Made by a program: the position numbers and the translations under genes. From Wohlfahrtiimonas sp. G9077 (GTDB taxonomy: Bacteria; Pseudomonadota; Gammaproteobacteria; Cardiobacteriales; Wohlfahrtiimonadaceae): a DNA stretch of 64,000 nt. This document shows positions 56,986 through 64,000 of this stretch, piece by piece. The DNA is taken from contig NZ_NEFD01000001.1 of the NCBI RefSeq assembly GCF_002252155.1, forward strand, positions 372,001 to 436,000. Reading direction: 5' to 3'. Under the pieces are notes generated by a model, which worked only from the letters and a program-made list of their open reading frames with translations, made no database searches and was not told the DNA's origin. Within the stretch, counting starts at the first letter, position 1. Each line of letters starts with the position of its first letter.

Positions 56986-57429
56986 TTAACCTGCGTTTGT
57001 TTTCTTAACTTTGCCACTGATCTTAAATGATACATTTGCGCTGATTGCCTCTTTAGTCTGCAATGCAATACTATGAGACGTGACGTTAGCAATAAATTCT
57101 TCTTTGCCACCATCAGGAAACACTAAACAAAAATATCGCTTCTCTGCACTTTCATGTGCCGCACGTACCGCGGTATATGCGCTATCGGCTTTAGAGCTAT
57201 AAAACATTGTTGCACTTGCTGTAGAATCACCAGGAAATGCGACTTCAGATTGCGGTGCATCATCGTCTAATGTTGTTGAGTCAATTGACGTAGACTCACC
57301 GACTTCAACAGAAAAAGAAGATGCATCACATGCAATATTAATTAATTCAATTTCTTCAGTTTTATCAGACAATTTGTCACACTTAGTTTTACTCATCTGA
57401 ATTTTTGATTTAGCGGATAATGTCGCCAT
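56986..57429 (-). CDS. Phage tail tube protein
   Basis: A 147-residue beta-rich protein in the position of lambda gpV: MATLSAKSKIQMSKTKCDKL, then ASSFSVEVGESTSID, TASATMFYSSKADSAYTAVR and RYFCLVFPDGGKEEFIANVT. Major tail tube subunits of siphophages have this length and fold. AGGAG precedes the ATG. Confidence 0.8.
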   Translation of the reverse strand: MATLSAKSKIQMSKTKCDKLSDKTEEIELINIACDASSFSVEVGESTSIDSTTLDDDAPQSEVAFPGDSTASATMFYSSKADSAYTAVRAAHESAEKRYFCLVFPDGGKEEFIANVTSHSIALQTKEAISANVSFKISGKVKKTNAG

Positions 57430-57437
57430 AAATACTC

Positions 57438-57830
57438 CTAAATAGCTTTAAAAAATTGTAGATAGATTGAAACAGCAATCATATATTTGCCCTCACTTTT
57501 AATGCCTTGTGACATTGAGTTTGGTTTATATACAATCGCGTGATCATTGATTGAATAACCAACTTCAAAAGGTTGAAGAAACTCCTCTATAAGAACATGT
57601 AAATTAACTGCACCCACTCCTTGATCAACATAAAAATTAACCTGAAAAATATACTGATAAGATGCGTGTTCAAACGTCGAAATAAATGGCGATATAGGCA
57701 AAAAGAAACACTCTAAATAATCGCCCTTGTTTTCCGTATGTGAGTTTTCAAAACTGCAATTCATTTTGTGACGTTCAGCAAAATTCATCACATAGGTTTC
57801 AAGCTCACGTTTAAGATCAACTAAACTCAT
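57438..57830 (-). CDS. Tail terminator, U-like
   Basis: A 130-residue protein upstream of the tube gene, with FAERHKMNCSFENSHTENKG and SYQYIFQVNFYVDQGVGAVN. Size and order fit lambda gpU, which caps the finished tail. It overlaps the previous gene by 14 bases. Assigned mainly from position. Confidence 0.6.
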   Translation of the reverse strand: MSLVDLKRELETYVMNFAERHKMNCSFENSHTENKGDYLECFFLPISPFISTFEHASYQYIFQVNFYVDQGVGAVNLHVLIEEFLQPFEVGYSINDHAIVYKPNSMSQGIKSEGKYMIAVSIYLQFFKAI

Positions 57831-58152
57831 TTTTGACCTCTTCTAATGAGATACGCACGAATCCCGTAGGCGCTTGAGTTGAATAGCCATTGATCGTTTT
57901 ACCGCTGCCTTTTTTGGGTGGATTAGGATATAAACCATATTCAAGAACATTAATATGCGGCAAAGGATTGGTGATCACATAATGTTGATCTGATTCTTTT
58001 GCGATTGCCCATGCTCGTCTAGTTTCTCCTGTATCAACGGGCGTTTTTGTCTGTATTTTTGTAAATGCCGTATATGCGGCGTTTCTAATATTTCCCTTAA
58101 TTTCCAAAAATAGCTCATTTTTTCTTTGAGCAATTTTATCTTTAATACTCAT
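57817..58152 (-). CDS. Minor tail protein, HK97 gp10 / Z-like
   Basis: A 111-residue protein with TKIQTKTPVDTGETRRAWAI followed by HINVLEYGLYPNPPKKGSGK, the hallmark 'PVDTG.....W' and 'LEYG' blocks of the HK97 gp10 family of head-tail joining proteins. Good match. Confidence 0.82.
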   Translation of the reverse strand: MSIKDKIAQRKNELFLEIKGNIRNAAYTAFTKIQTKTPVDTGETRRAWAIAKESDQHYVITNPLPHINVLEYGLYPNPPKKGSGKTINGYSTQAPTGFVRISLEEVKNEFS

Positions 58153-58206
58153 GATTTCACTCTAAGAAATAAAAGTATCATATTGATTAGAATCAATATT
58201 GTGATC

Positions 58207-58234
58207 TTGATTTTATTTTTACGATTAGTAGAAT
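58207..58234 (+). promoter_or_regulatory. Plus-strand promoter of candidate RNA D
   Basis: TTGATT (58207) and TAGAAT (58229), 16 bases apart. The predicted start is at the first hairpin. Confidence 0.42.
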
Positions 58235-58240
58235 ATTTTC

Positions 58241-58363
58241 ACCAACTGAAGTTGGTATATGCATAATCCCATTGCCTATAGGCATAAAACTTATACACTG
58301 AACCCAAGTACTGCCGAGAGGCAGAACAATATAAAGCCCTATGAAAATAGGGCTTAAACTTTT
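58241..58363 (+). ncRNA. Candidate structured RNA D with I-F-like hairpins
   Basis: About 120 nt: ACCAAC-TGAA-GTTGGT (58241-58256), TGCC-TATA-GGCA (58273-58284), CTGCC-GAGA-GGCAG (58311-58324, a GNRA-type tetraloop) and AAGCCCTA-TGAAAA-TAGGGCTT (58334-58355), with only a short T-run after it. GNRA loops form on the plus strand only, which favours plus-strand RNA. The CTGCC/GGCAG stem equals that of the I-F repeat at 33279-34087. A small minus-strand open frame across it (58239-58421) is probably chance. Confidence 0.45.
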
Positions 58364-58704
58364 CTGATATGTGCTTTATATAAAATTGTATGTTTGGCCA
58401 TCTTAATTGGATTAGGGGCAATCACTTGATATTTTTTGCCATCAATATGAACAACTGATCCCACTTGTAGATCTAGCGATGCCGTTGCTAATAACCACTG
58501 ATCCCCAACTTCTATCAAATTATTTTGCCCACTATATCTCATATCAATATTTGTGATGATTGCTTGTCCATTCGTGGTCTTTTCAGTGCCTGACAGCCCT
58601 GTCTTAGGATCATATTTACCCGCAATTCTAATTGTCGCTGTACATTCAATACCAAACTCGGGTAATAACTCATTAACAATATTTTGAATTTCCTGATAAT
58701 TCAT
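58354..58704 (-). CDS. Phage minor capsid / head-tail joining protein
   Basis: A 116-residue beta-rich protein: TATIRIAGKYDPKTGLSGTE and VVHIDGKKYQVIAPNPIKMA. Its place between connector and HK97 gp10-like genes suggests a head-tail stopper. Overlaps the upstream gene by four bases. Function is from position. Confidence 0.6.
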   Translation of the reverse strand: MNYQEIQNIVNELLPEFGIECTATIRIAGKYDPKTGLSGTEKTTNGQAIITNIDMRYSGQNNLIEVGDQWLLATASLDLQVGSVVHIDGKKYQVIAPNPIKMAKHTILYKAHIRKV

Positions 58705-59087
58705 CGTGATACTCTCATGAATAAACGTTGTTCAGGCATCAATAAGCCTTTCAGCATAATTTTAATACGATCAAATTCAATCTGATATGCGGATGAGTCA
58801 ATTTTGTACTCTACTTGAATCACATCAATTTTAATGCTGTTTTGTGTTCGTGATCGTGCAATGATCAATTCATCGGATACTGCAACTTCACAAATTGCTT
58901 TTTTGAGTTGCTCGGGTATTTCTACTTGTTTCCATATTTCATGCTGAAAACGAAAATTTGCCTCGATAAAATCAATGGCTGAAACTAAACGCTTAGCTTT
59001 TTCATCTTCTGAATACATATTCCATCGTTCAGCTGTCATACGTTTTGAGTGATAAGCATCCGCATACTGTGTTGTGACATATTCCAT
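58701..59087 (-). CDS. Head-tail connector (DnaT-like domain)
   Basis: A 128-residue helical protein, EYVTTQYADAYHSKRMTAER at the start and ALDFIEA-like RLVSAIDFIEANFRFQHEIW in the centre, the pattern of phage proteins annotated as DnaT-like or gp6-type connectors directly after the capsid gene. It likely forms the ring under the portal. Confidence 0.65.
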   Translation of the reverse strand: MEYVTTQYADAYHSKRMTAERWNMYSEDEKAKRLVSAIDFIEANFRFQHEIWKQVEIPEQLKKAICEVAVSDELIIARSRTQNSIKIDVIQVEYKIDSSAYQIEFDRIKIMLKGLLMPEQRLFMRVSR

Positions 59088-59099
59088 TTTTACTTCTCA

Positions 59100-59126
59100 A
59101 GAAAAAGGCGGCACAATCGCCGCCTT
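59100..59126 (-). terminator. Terminator after the capsid gene
   Basis: Eight-bp stem AAGGCGGC / GCCGCCTT, loop of six, then TTTTT on the minus strand, 12 bases after the capsid stop. It would keep capsid levels above those of the downstream connector and tail genes. Confidence 0.72.
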
Positions 59127-59137
59127 AGTTAATATGC

Positions 59138-60112
59138 TTAACCACCGATACCATCAGGTTTACTTTTTTCATCCTTACTGAGATTAATGAGTACACCCGC
59201 TGTTAATTTATTGCTGGCCACATATTTCTTCCAACTTGGCGCTGCTTTGAGTTTTTCAAGGTTTGGATTTTCGCCTTTTGTTTTATTGTATGAATAACCA
59301 AGAATATCAATATTAAATGCACCTTCAGCACGCGCACCCATTGCCATATTCTCTTCATCATTAATGTCATATAGGCGGAAACTTGGTAATTGTGACTCAC
59401 GAATTCGTACTGCACCACGTTGTAAACCAAATGACAATTTAGGATCAATCGTGTCCGTGACTAAAACTGGTTTACCAAGTGTTCCAGGGACACCACCGTA
59501 AATCACTACCCCACTTTCGGAGTAAATTTGATTCGTTAAAGCATCATCAATGATGTCAAAGTAGGTATCTGAGTTCATGACCCACAAAGCGACACGCGAA
59601 AATTTATCACCAAAAGTTCGCATTGCTCGCGTTAATGCTTTACGACCATCAACTGCAATATTGCCATTAACATTCATATCAGAATTGCTGAGAATCGCCC
59701 CTGTTAATGCACCTAAAGCATATTCTAAATGCCCCGCACTTGTTGCATCCGCTAAATCTTGGCCAATGAGATAGGCGAACTCTTCAGGACTACGAGCGCG
59801 GCGCTTAAATGCTTCTTCTGTAGAGGCATAAGGACCATACTTATATGGCACTTTCACACCCACTTGCTCACTCATTCCAATTTTATTGGCGGTGACTTTA
59901 TCGGTTGAGTTCACATCACGATGCTTCATTTCACCGCCCACCGTATAAAAAGCAGACTGTGAAAAATCACCTTGAATGATCTCATTTTCTAAGATAATTG
60001 CACCATTCGAAGAGTTGTTAAAGACATCGATATTATCTTGACGTCGCTCTAAGAATGAGGTCTGTGCTGTTTCATTATAGATAATCATATCTTTGTTGAC
60101 TGTTGTTGCCAT
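59138..60112 (-). CDS. Major capsid protein
   Basis: A 324-residue protein between scaffold and connector genes. Segments SAFYTVGGEMKHRDVNSTDK, GPYASTEEAFKRRARSPEEF and VALWVMNSDTYFDIIDDALT fit phage coat proteins with the HK97 fold (E-loop, P and A domains). No signal for proteolytic processing is seen, in line with a separate scaffold gene. Confidence 0.87.
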   Translation of the reverse strand: MATTVNKDMIIYNETAQTSFLERRQDNIDVFNNSSNGAIILENEIIQGDFSQSAFYTVGGEMKHRDVNSTDKVTANKIGMSEQVGVKVPYKYGPYASTEEAFKRRARSPEEFAYLIGQDLADATSAGHLEYALGALTGAILSNSDMNVNGNIAVDGRKALTRAMRTFGDKFSRVALWVMNSDTYFDIIDDALTNQIYSESGVVIYGGVPGTLGKPVLVTDTIDPKLSFGLQRGAVRIRESQLPSFRLYDINDEENMAMGARAEGAFNIDILGYSYNKTKGENPNLEKLKAAPSWKKYVASNKLTAGVLINLSKDEKSKPDGIGG

Positions 60113-60121
60113 AAACTACCT

Positions 60122-60880
60122 CTATTTTTGAAGTTTTAAATAATTTTCAGATCCGTGTTCTTGAATGTATTTGGCTCGCTCTAAAGGCGTCATATCTGAA
60201 CGTTTAATACCATTTGGAGCTTTACCCGTATTTGATGTATTAGAGCCCTGATTACCGTTACTTTTTAGGATCTTATCTTTGTATTGATACGCATTGATAA
60301 ACTTTGCTAATGCCTCATCAAAAGATGCTGGTTCACCCGCATTGGCTTCTGAATACACAATACTGTCAAGGTTTGAAGGATCATGTAATGCAATGACGTT
60401 GTTGCGTTCATCAACGGTAAAGTGCTTACCAAAGAATTCGCGTGCCATATCTGATGGAATATTCAGTTTGTCAGCAATAAATTGTGACTCACTAAACTTT
60501 TGTCCAATGATATATGACTGCATCTGTTGCTTATACTGTTCAGCTTTAGAAATCGCTTCATTCAACTGAGCATCATGTACTCGCTTCATCTCTGCTTTGA
60601 TTTCTTCAACCTTCCCCACATCAATGAGATCTTTTTCACTAAATGCCTTCACTTTCTCAAGGGCTTCACGCGCTTTGTTAGGATCAATACCCTCGAAGGC
60701 TTTTAACTGCTCTTTATAACCATTACCCTTTTGACGATGACTGATTGCTTCAGCTTTTAAACTTTCGATGTATTGCTTATTTGATTCCAAAGAGAAAGGC
60801 TCTTCCTTACCATCTGCTGTGATCACCACAGGATTACCATCCACTACAACTAAATTGCCGTTTTCATCTGTTTTCCACAT
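60122..60880 (-). CDS. Phage scaffolding protein
   Basis: A 252-residue acidic, coiled-coil protein (GNGYKEQLKAFEGIDPNKAR, HDAQLNEAISKAEQYKQQMQ) ending in a short lysine-bearing tail. Position directly upstream of the capsid gene, helical content and low complexity are those of internal scaffolds, lost before DNA packaging. Confidence 0.78.
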   Translation of the reverse strand: MWKTDENGNLVVVDGNPVVITADGKEEPFSLESNKQYIESLKAEAISHRQKGNGYKEQLKAFEGIDPNKAREALEKVKAFSEKDLIDVGKVEEIKAEMKRVHDAQLNEAISKAEQYKQQMQSYIIGQKFSESQFIADKLNIPSDMAREFFGKHFTVDERNNVIALHDPSNLDSIVYSEANAGEPASFDEALAKFINAYQYKDKILKSNGNQGSNTSNTGKAPNGIKRSDMTPLERAKYIQEHGSENYLKLQK

Positions 60881-60935
60881 AATTTGCTTCTCGCATCAAT
60901 GGAGCATCTCGCTCTGTTAATAAAATTTATCCAAT

Positions 60936-60959
60936 AAAAAAGCCCACTTGCGTGAGCTT
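60936..60959 (-). terminator. Terminator between head protein and scaffold genes
   Basis: AAGCTCAC-GCAA-GTGGGCTT stem (one G-U pair) with six Ts on the minus strand, right after the MuF-like gene. The scaffold-capsid pair may thus have its own promoter in the 85-base gap. Confidence 0.55.
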
Positions 60960-60965
60960 GTATAA

Positions 60966-61976
60966 CTATAAGTTATATATCTTTTTTAATTGCTTGATCG
61001 TTAAAGGTCGATCATTCTGATCAAGCATCATTCCAATCGTCAATTTCCCTTCTCTAAACCATTTTGCTTTTTGTTCCCCCAGTACTGATATTTGATACTC
61101 TTGAGTTTGAGTCTTTAGCCATGATGAATAATCTATGTGCTCATTCACCTGCCCAAATTGTGAAGCTCTTGTCGATGCCACCTGATCTTGTAATAAAAGC
61201 CGAATAATAGAGCGACATCTAAAATGCAATGGCGGCTTTCTAAATGGCATCTTATGGCCAATTGGGCGATTGTCTACTGTCCATTTTTTTAGATCTCGCG
61301 CCTTACACACATCGCTCGTATTACCATCTAATGTACTGATATGCTGCTTAGCAGAGATTAAATCTGTATTGTGGTCAATGAGACGTTCTAAAGCATCATT
61401 AGCAATCGCCGCATTCGCAGTTCTCACAATCGAATCAGCATGGCGTTTTACAATATTGATTTGATCACGAATCTGTCTAGATATGGCTTGTGGTGTTTCA
61501 GCCAATACATTGCCATTTCTAATGATTGATTCCACCTTGAATTTTAGGTCTTCAGACTGTTTGATCCACCAATCTTTGATATCTCTACCTTCAAACAAAG
61601 GCGCATATCGAATGGCATCTAATTTATAGTTAGGCAAATAACTAAAGACTTTCGCACCTAGCCATGTATTGTATATTTGCGCTTCAATATGATGAGACGC
61701 AATATAAAATTGCTGATTCGTTTCGGATAAATACACAAGAATACGTTCATATTCATCCGTAATGATCGTTTTAATATCTCTGACTAATCGTTGAATATCT
61801 CGCTTAGAGATAGATCCTAGATCATCAATCATCATACGAGTAATGAGATCTTTTTGAACCTGATCTAAATGCTTAAAAACGACTGAACGAACATAAGCAT
61901 CATAACGAAAAATATTGATATTAAACTCACACAGCATCATTGTGAGCTCTGAATAACTAAACTCTTTCATAATCAT
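60966..61976 (-). CDS. MuF-like minor head protein (SPP1 gp7 family)
   Basis: A 336-residue protein with an N-terminal helical portal-binding part and, near residues 210-260, the gp7/MuF core HISTLDGNTSDVCKARDLKK followed by FRKPPLHFRCRSIIRLLL. Members are packaged in the head in few copies and may be ejected with DNA. The start overlaps the portal stop (TAATG); an ATG two codons in is possible. No toxin extension follows the MuF domain. Confidence 0.85.
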   Translation of the reverse strand: MIMKEFSYSELTMMLCEFNINIFRYDAYVRSVVFKHLDQVQKDLITRMMIDDLGSISKRDIQRLVRDIKTIITDEYERILVYLSETNQQFYIASHHIEAQIYNTWLGAKVFSYLPNYKLDAIRYAPLFEGRDIKDWWIKQSEDLKFKVESIIRNGNVLAETPQAISRQIRDQINIVKRHADSIVRTANAAIANDALERLIDHNTDLISAKQHISTLDGNTSDVCKARDLKKWTVDNRPIGHKMPFRKPPLHFRCRSIIRLLLQDQVASTRASQFGQVNEHIDYSSWLKTQTQEYQISVLGEQKAKWFREGKLTIGMMLDQNDRPLTIKQLKKIYNL

Positions 61977-63328
61977 TAAGCCATTGGAGCGGCGATTTCA
62001 CTAATTTGTTCTAATGCAATCTGTTCTTGTTCTTCTTCAAAGGTACGATTATCTGTAATGGCATTCCACGCCACCATTGCTTCAAAGACTGACTTCTTAG
62101 AGATAATTGCATGATTCACAGATTGAATGAGCTCGCTAATAGATATTTCTGATTCAATCGTTTTCTGTAAGTTATCAGTGATATCTATCGAACCTGCATC
62201 GTCTAAACCTAGCCACAATCCAAATTTATCTAAGACATGATTCATAAAATCATTGAGCTTTAAGCTATATAACATCAACTCACTGACCTCTTTTTTACTT
62301 TCATTCTTAGTTTGGCTATCAGTCAATGCCATCTTGGTTCGCATGAGCAATTTTGAACCCGCAACAGCCATTTGCTCCTCTAGCTTATTCAATGCTTCTT
62401 GCCCCGCTTTAATCGCCGCACCTGAATGCTCAATGTAACTAGCATCGCCGCCTAATGGTAAAAATAGTGCGCCTGCAATAATGAGTTCATCCTCGGAGGT
62501 TGGCTGATCAACACCCACCATTTTCAAAATGGGCATTCTTGCTTTACTGAGAATATTGTCTTGCTCTGATTGTGATTGCCAATGTTTAATATTCAACTCT
62601 GCTAAGTTAGAAAGTGGTGGTTTCTTAGCAAGTTTCAGTTCTTCTACAAATACATGGTCATAAGCTTTATTACCCACTCTGATCTCGACATCTTTAACCA
62701 ATGTCCAATCATTACCAGAAAGCTTTCTATAAAATCTAGTGCGTGCTGGTGTCATGAGAACAATTTCATCCTGATACTTAATCTCAAAATCATTGGTCTG
62801 TTCTTCATCAATCACAGCATGAATGTACTTAAATAACACAATACCGCCATTAGATTTGCGAATATCTAACACTTGATCAGGACTGACTTTAAACGCATAT
62901 GGGCGCGCATTTAAATTCTTCTCTTCTTCACGTGTTTTCGCTTGTTCTGTCAATGTGTAATCAATCACTACATACGATCTAGAGTATCCCAATGACTCAA
63001 AAAAGACTGATTCAAAGATGCCACTCATACTTTTGCCAGAGCCATTAAAATCTTCTACAAATGCGCGCACATCATCATGAACATCATCTAATGCAAATTG
63101 CCGATAGAAGACACGTCCTGCCATAGATTTAATCGTATCTTCAAAATATGGTGTCAATGTTGCGACAGCTAATCTCGCATTATAATCTTGTGTTGTTTCC
63201 GACTTGAACTTTGGCAAATATGTTTGCTTAGCGGCTCTCATTGCTTCAGTACCGCCCAATAAAGCCTGAATCGGCTTAATTTTCTCATGAAACTCTTTCA
63301 TTTCATTGGAAATGCTATCTATTTTCAT
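61976..63328 (-). CDS. Phage portal protein (DUF4055-like)
   Basis: A 450-residue protein located between terminase and MuF genes: MKIDSISNEMKEFHEKIKPI, YNARLAVATLTPYFEDTIKS, RPYAFKVSPDQVLDIRKSNG-like sequence at about 165-185, and LYSLKLNDFMNHVLDKFGLW near the C terminus. The pattern fits the DUF4055 group of portals, the dodecamer through which DNA enters. GAGGTAGTA precedes the ATG. Confidence 0.85.
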   Translation of the reverse strand: MKIDSISNEMKEFHEKIKPIQALLGGTEAMRAAKQTYLPKFKSETTQDYNARLAVATLTPYFEDTIKSMAGRVFYRQFALDDVHDDVRAFVEDFNGSGKSMSGIFESVFFESLGYSRSYVVIDYTLTEQAKTREEEKNLNARPYAFKVSPDQVLDIRKSNGGIVLFKYIHAVIDEEQTNDFEIKYQDEIVLMTPARTRFYRKLSGNDWTLVKDVEIRVGNKAYDHVFVEELKLAKKPPLSNLAELNIKHWQSQSEQDNILSKARMPILKMVGVDQPTSEDELIIAGALFLPLGGDASYIEHSGAAIKAGQEALNKLEEQMAVAGSKLLMRTKMALTDSQTKNESKKEVSELMLYSLKLNDFMNHVLDKFGLWLGLDDAGSIDITDNLQKTIESEISISELIQSVNHAIISKKSVFEAMVAWNAITDNRTFEEEQEQIALEQISEIAAPMA

Positions 63329-63336
63329 TACTACCT

Positions 63337-64000
63337 CTAGAATGGCATTGAAGAGTGTCTTAATTGACGTTTAACAATAGGAAATAATTTGATGATTGGG
63401 TATGTACCTGCATCATTCACATGATCCACACCTGAGCTTTTATCAGGCTCTCCATACTTGTCATAGACTTGCTGTTCTAATCCTTCTGTAAATTTTGGAC
63501 ATCGATGTGTATTCACTAACAGGCGGCGTTTACCTTCACCATTCAATAACATTGCTTGCATCGCCATAATTCTGTCTTTGACCCTTGGGTTCGTCGTATC
63601 AACCACTAAAGTAAAACCCGCTTCTTTTAAAATGCTTAGATCAGAGTCACTGGCATTTTTAGAACTGGTGTTGTGGCCACTGGCATCAGGATAAATTCGA
63701 ATGGCGCGATTGGGATAACGCTCTTTAAGCAAATACGCCATCGTCGGTGTATCTCTAACTTCTGTTAATTCATCAATCGCTATTGGATTTCCATCACGTA
63801 TCACATATACAACCGCAGCCATTTGTAAAACGTTAAAGTCCATACCAATATGCAATGGCTCACCTGATTTTAACTCTGCATCAGAATGATTTAATTTACG
63901 GTCAAAATTGCTATAAATCGTGCCACTCGTTAGATTGACAAAGCGGCCATTTAAATAAGCTTCGATTAGCTGCTTTGGATATGACTCATAAAGCGATTCT
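63337..64000 (-). CDS. Terminase large subunit, C-terminal part
   Basis: The frame is open to the window end, so the N-terminal ATPase part lies outside. The visible 220 residues hold the RNase H-like nuclease domain: LNGRFVNLTSGTIYSNFDRK, then GEPLHIGMDFNVLQMAAVVY with the first metal aspartate, RAIRIYPDASGHNTSSKNAS with the second, and KSSGVDHVNDAGTYPI with the third near the end. It packages DNA into the head. An internal methionine at 63855 is not the start, as the same frame continues upstream with sensible sequence. Confidence 0.9.
   Translation of the reverse strand, partial: ESLYESYPKQLIEAYLNGRFVNLTSGTIYSNFDRKLNHSDAELKSGEPLHIGMDFNVLQMAAVVYVIRDGNPIAIDELTEVRDTPTMAYLLKERYPNRAIRIYPDASGHNTSSKNASDSDLSILKEAGFTLVVDTTNPRVKDRIMAMQAMLLNGEGKRRLLVNTHRCPKFTEGLEQQVYDKYGEPDKSSGVDHVNDAGTYPIIKLFPIVKRQLRHSSMPF

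Noticed and set aside
58239-58421. 60-codon minus-strand open frame over RNA D
   Set aside because: No ribosome site, it overlaps the connector gene in another frame, and the DNA is explained better by hairpins.
60966-61976. MuF protein as polymorphic toxin carrier
   Set aside because: The chain ends soon after the MuF core; no toxin domain follows.

Overview
The window is chromosomal DNA of a gammaproteobacterium carrying the left part of a prophage. Gene order pyrH-frr-uppS-cdsA-dxr-rseP-bamA-skp-lpxD-fabZ-lpxA-lpxB-rnhB is the classical gammaproteobacterial envelope cluster. Single-gene tRNA-Gly copies, an ESPR-type autotransporter and a type I-F CRISPR array fit the same class. My best guess is a small-genome lineage near Wohlfahrtiimonas/Ignatzschineria; this rests on general impression, not on a search.

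Region 1 (1-19862, almost all minus strand) holds two tightly packed runs. The first runs from DUF721/DciA-like, recX, lpxK and rnr into pyrH, frr, uppS, cdsA, dxr, rseP, bamA, skp, lpxD, fabZ, lpxA, lpxB, rnhB, mlaD, recO and pyrD, and ends in a partial brnQ. Many junctions overlap by 1-8 bases. It serves lipid A synthesis, outer-membrane protein assembly, isoprenoid and phospholipid precursors, pyrimidines and RNA turnover.

Region 2 (19955-27574) has an FMN glutamate-synthase-like enzyme on the plus strand. It converges at a bidirectional terminator on a minus-strand operon proC-yggT-tadA-zapE-ydiJ.

Region 3 (27696-33148) has two identical tRNA-Gly(GCC) genes, a 1298-residue autotransporter flanked by two copies of the same terminator hairpin, yaiI, and an unknown 157-residue protein.

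Region 4 (33279-34087) is a type I-F CRISPR array with 13 full repeats plus one decayed repeat and no cas genes. The decayed end, which should face the leader, abuts a P4-type integrase at 34221.

Region 5 (34221-64000, running off the window) is a lambda-like siphoviral prophage, AT-rich relative to the host region. Next to the integrase lies a cargo zone (35.5-43.6 kb): an unknown protein, a CPBP membrane protease-like protein, a four-gene STAND NTPase cassette, a secreted endonuclease I and a small secreted peptide. Then, reading the minus-strand late operon backwards: tail fibre genes, J, I, K, L, M, tape measure, a G/GT frameshift pair, tail tube, U- and Z-like genes, connectors, capsid, scaffold, MuF-like head protein, portal and terminase large subunit. 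Repressor, replication and lysis genes are not in the window.

Two things stand out. First, the 80 aa / 332 aa / 146 aa / 1065 aa cassette at 37360-42277, where the 146-residue protein ends in, and the STAND protein begins with, the same short QHA..I.NV.G...Y motif; I propose a defence-like signalling system coupled through that motif. Second, four gaps in the late operon each carry a plus-strand promoter-like pair, one or more hairpins and (in three) a U-run terminator, i.e. candidate small RNAs of about 70-120 nt opposite to the late transcript. One contains hairpins with the same CTGCC/GGCAG stem as the adjacent I-F repeat.
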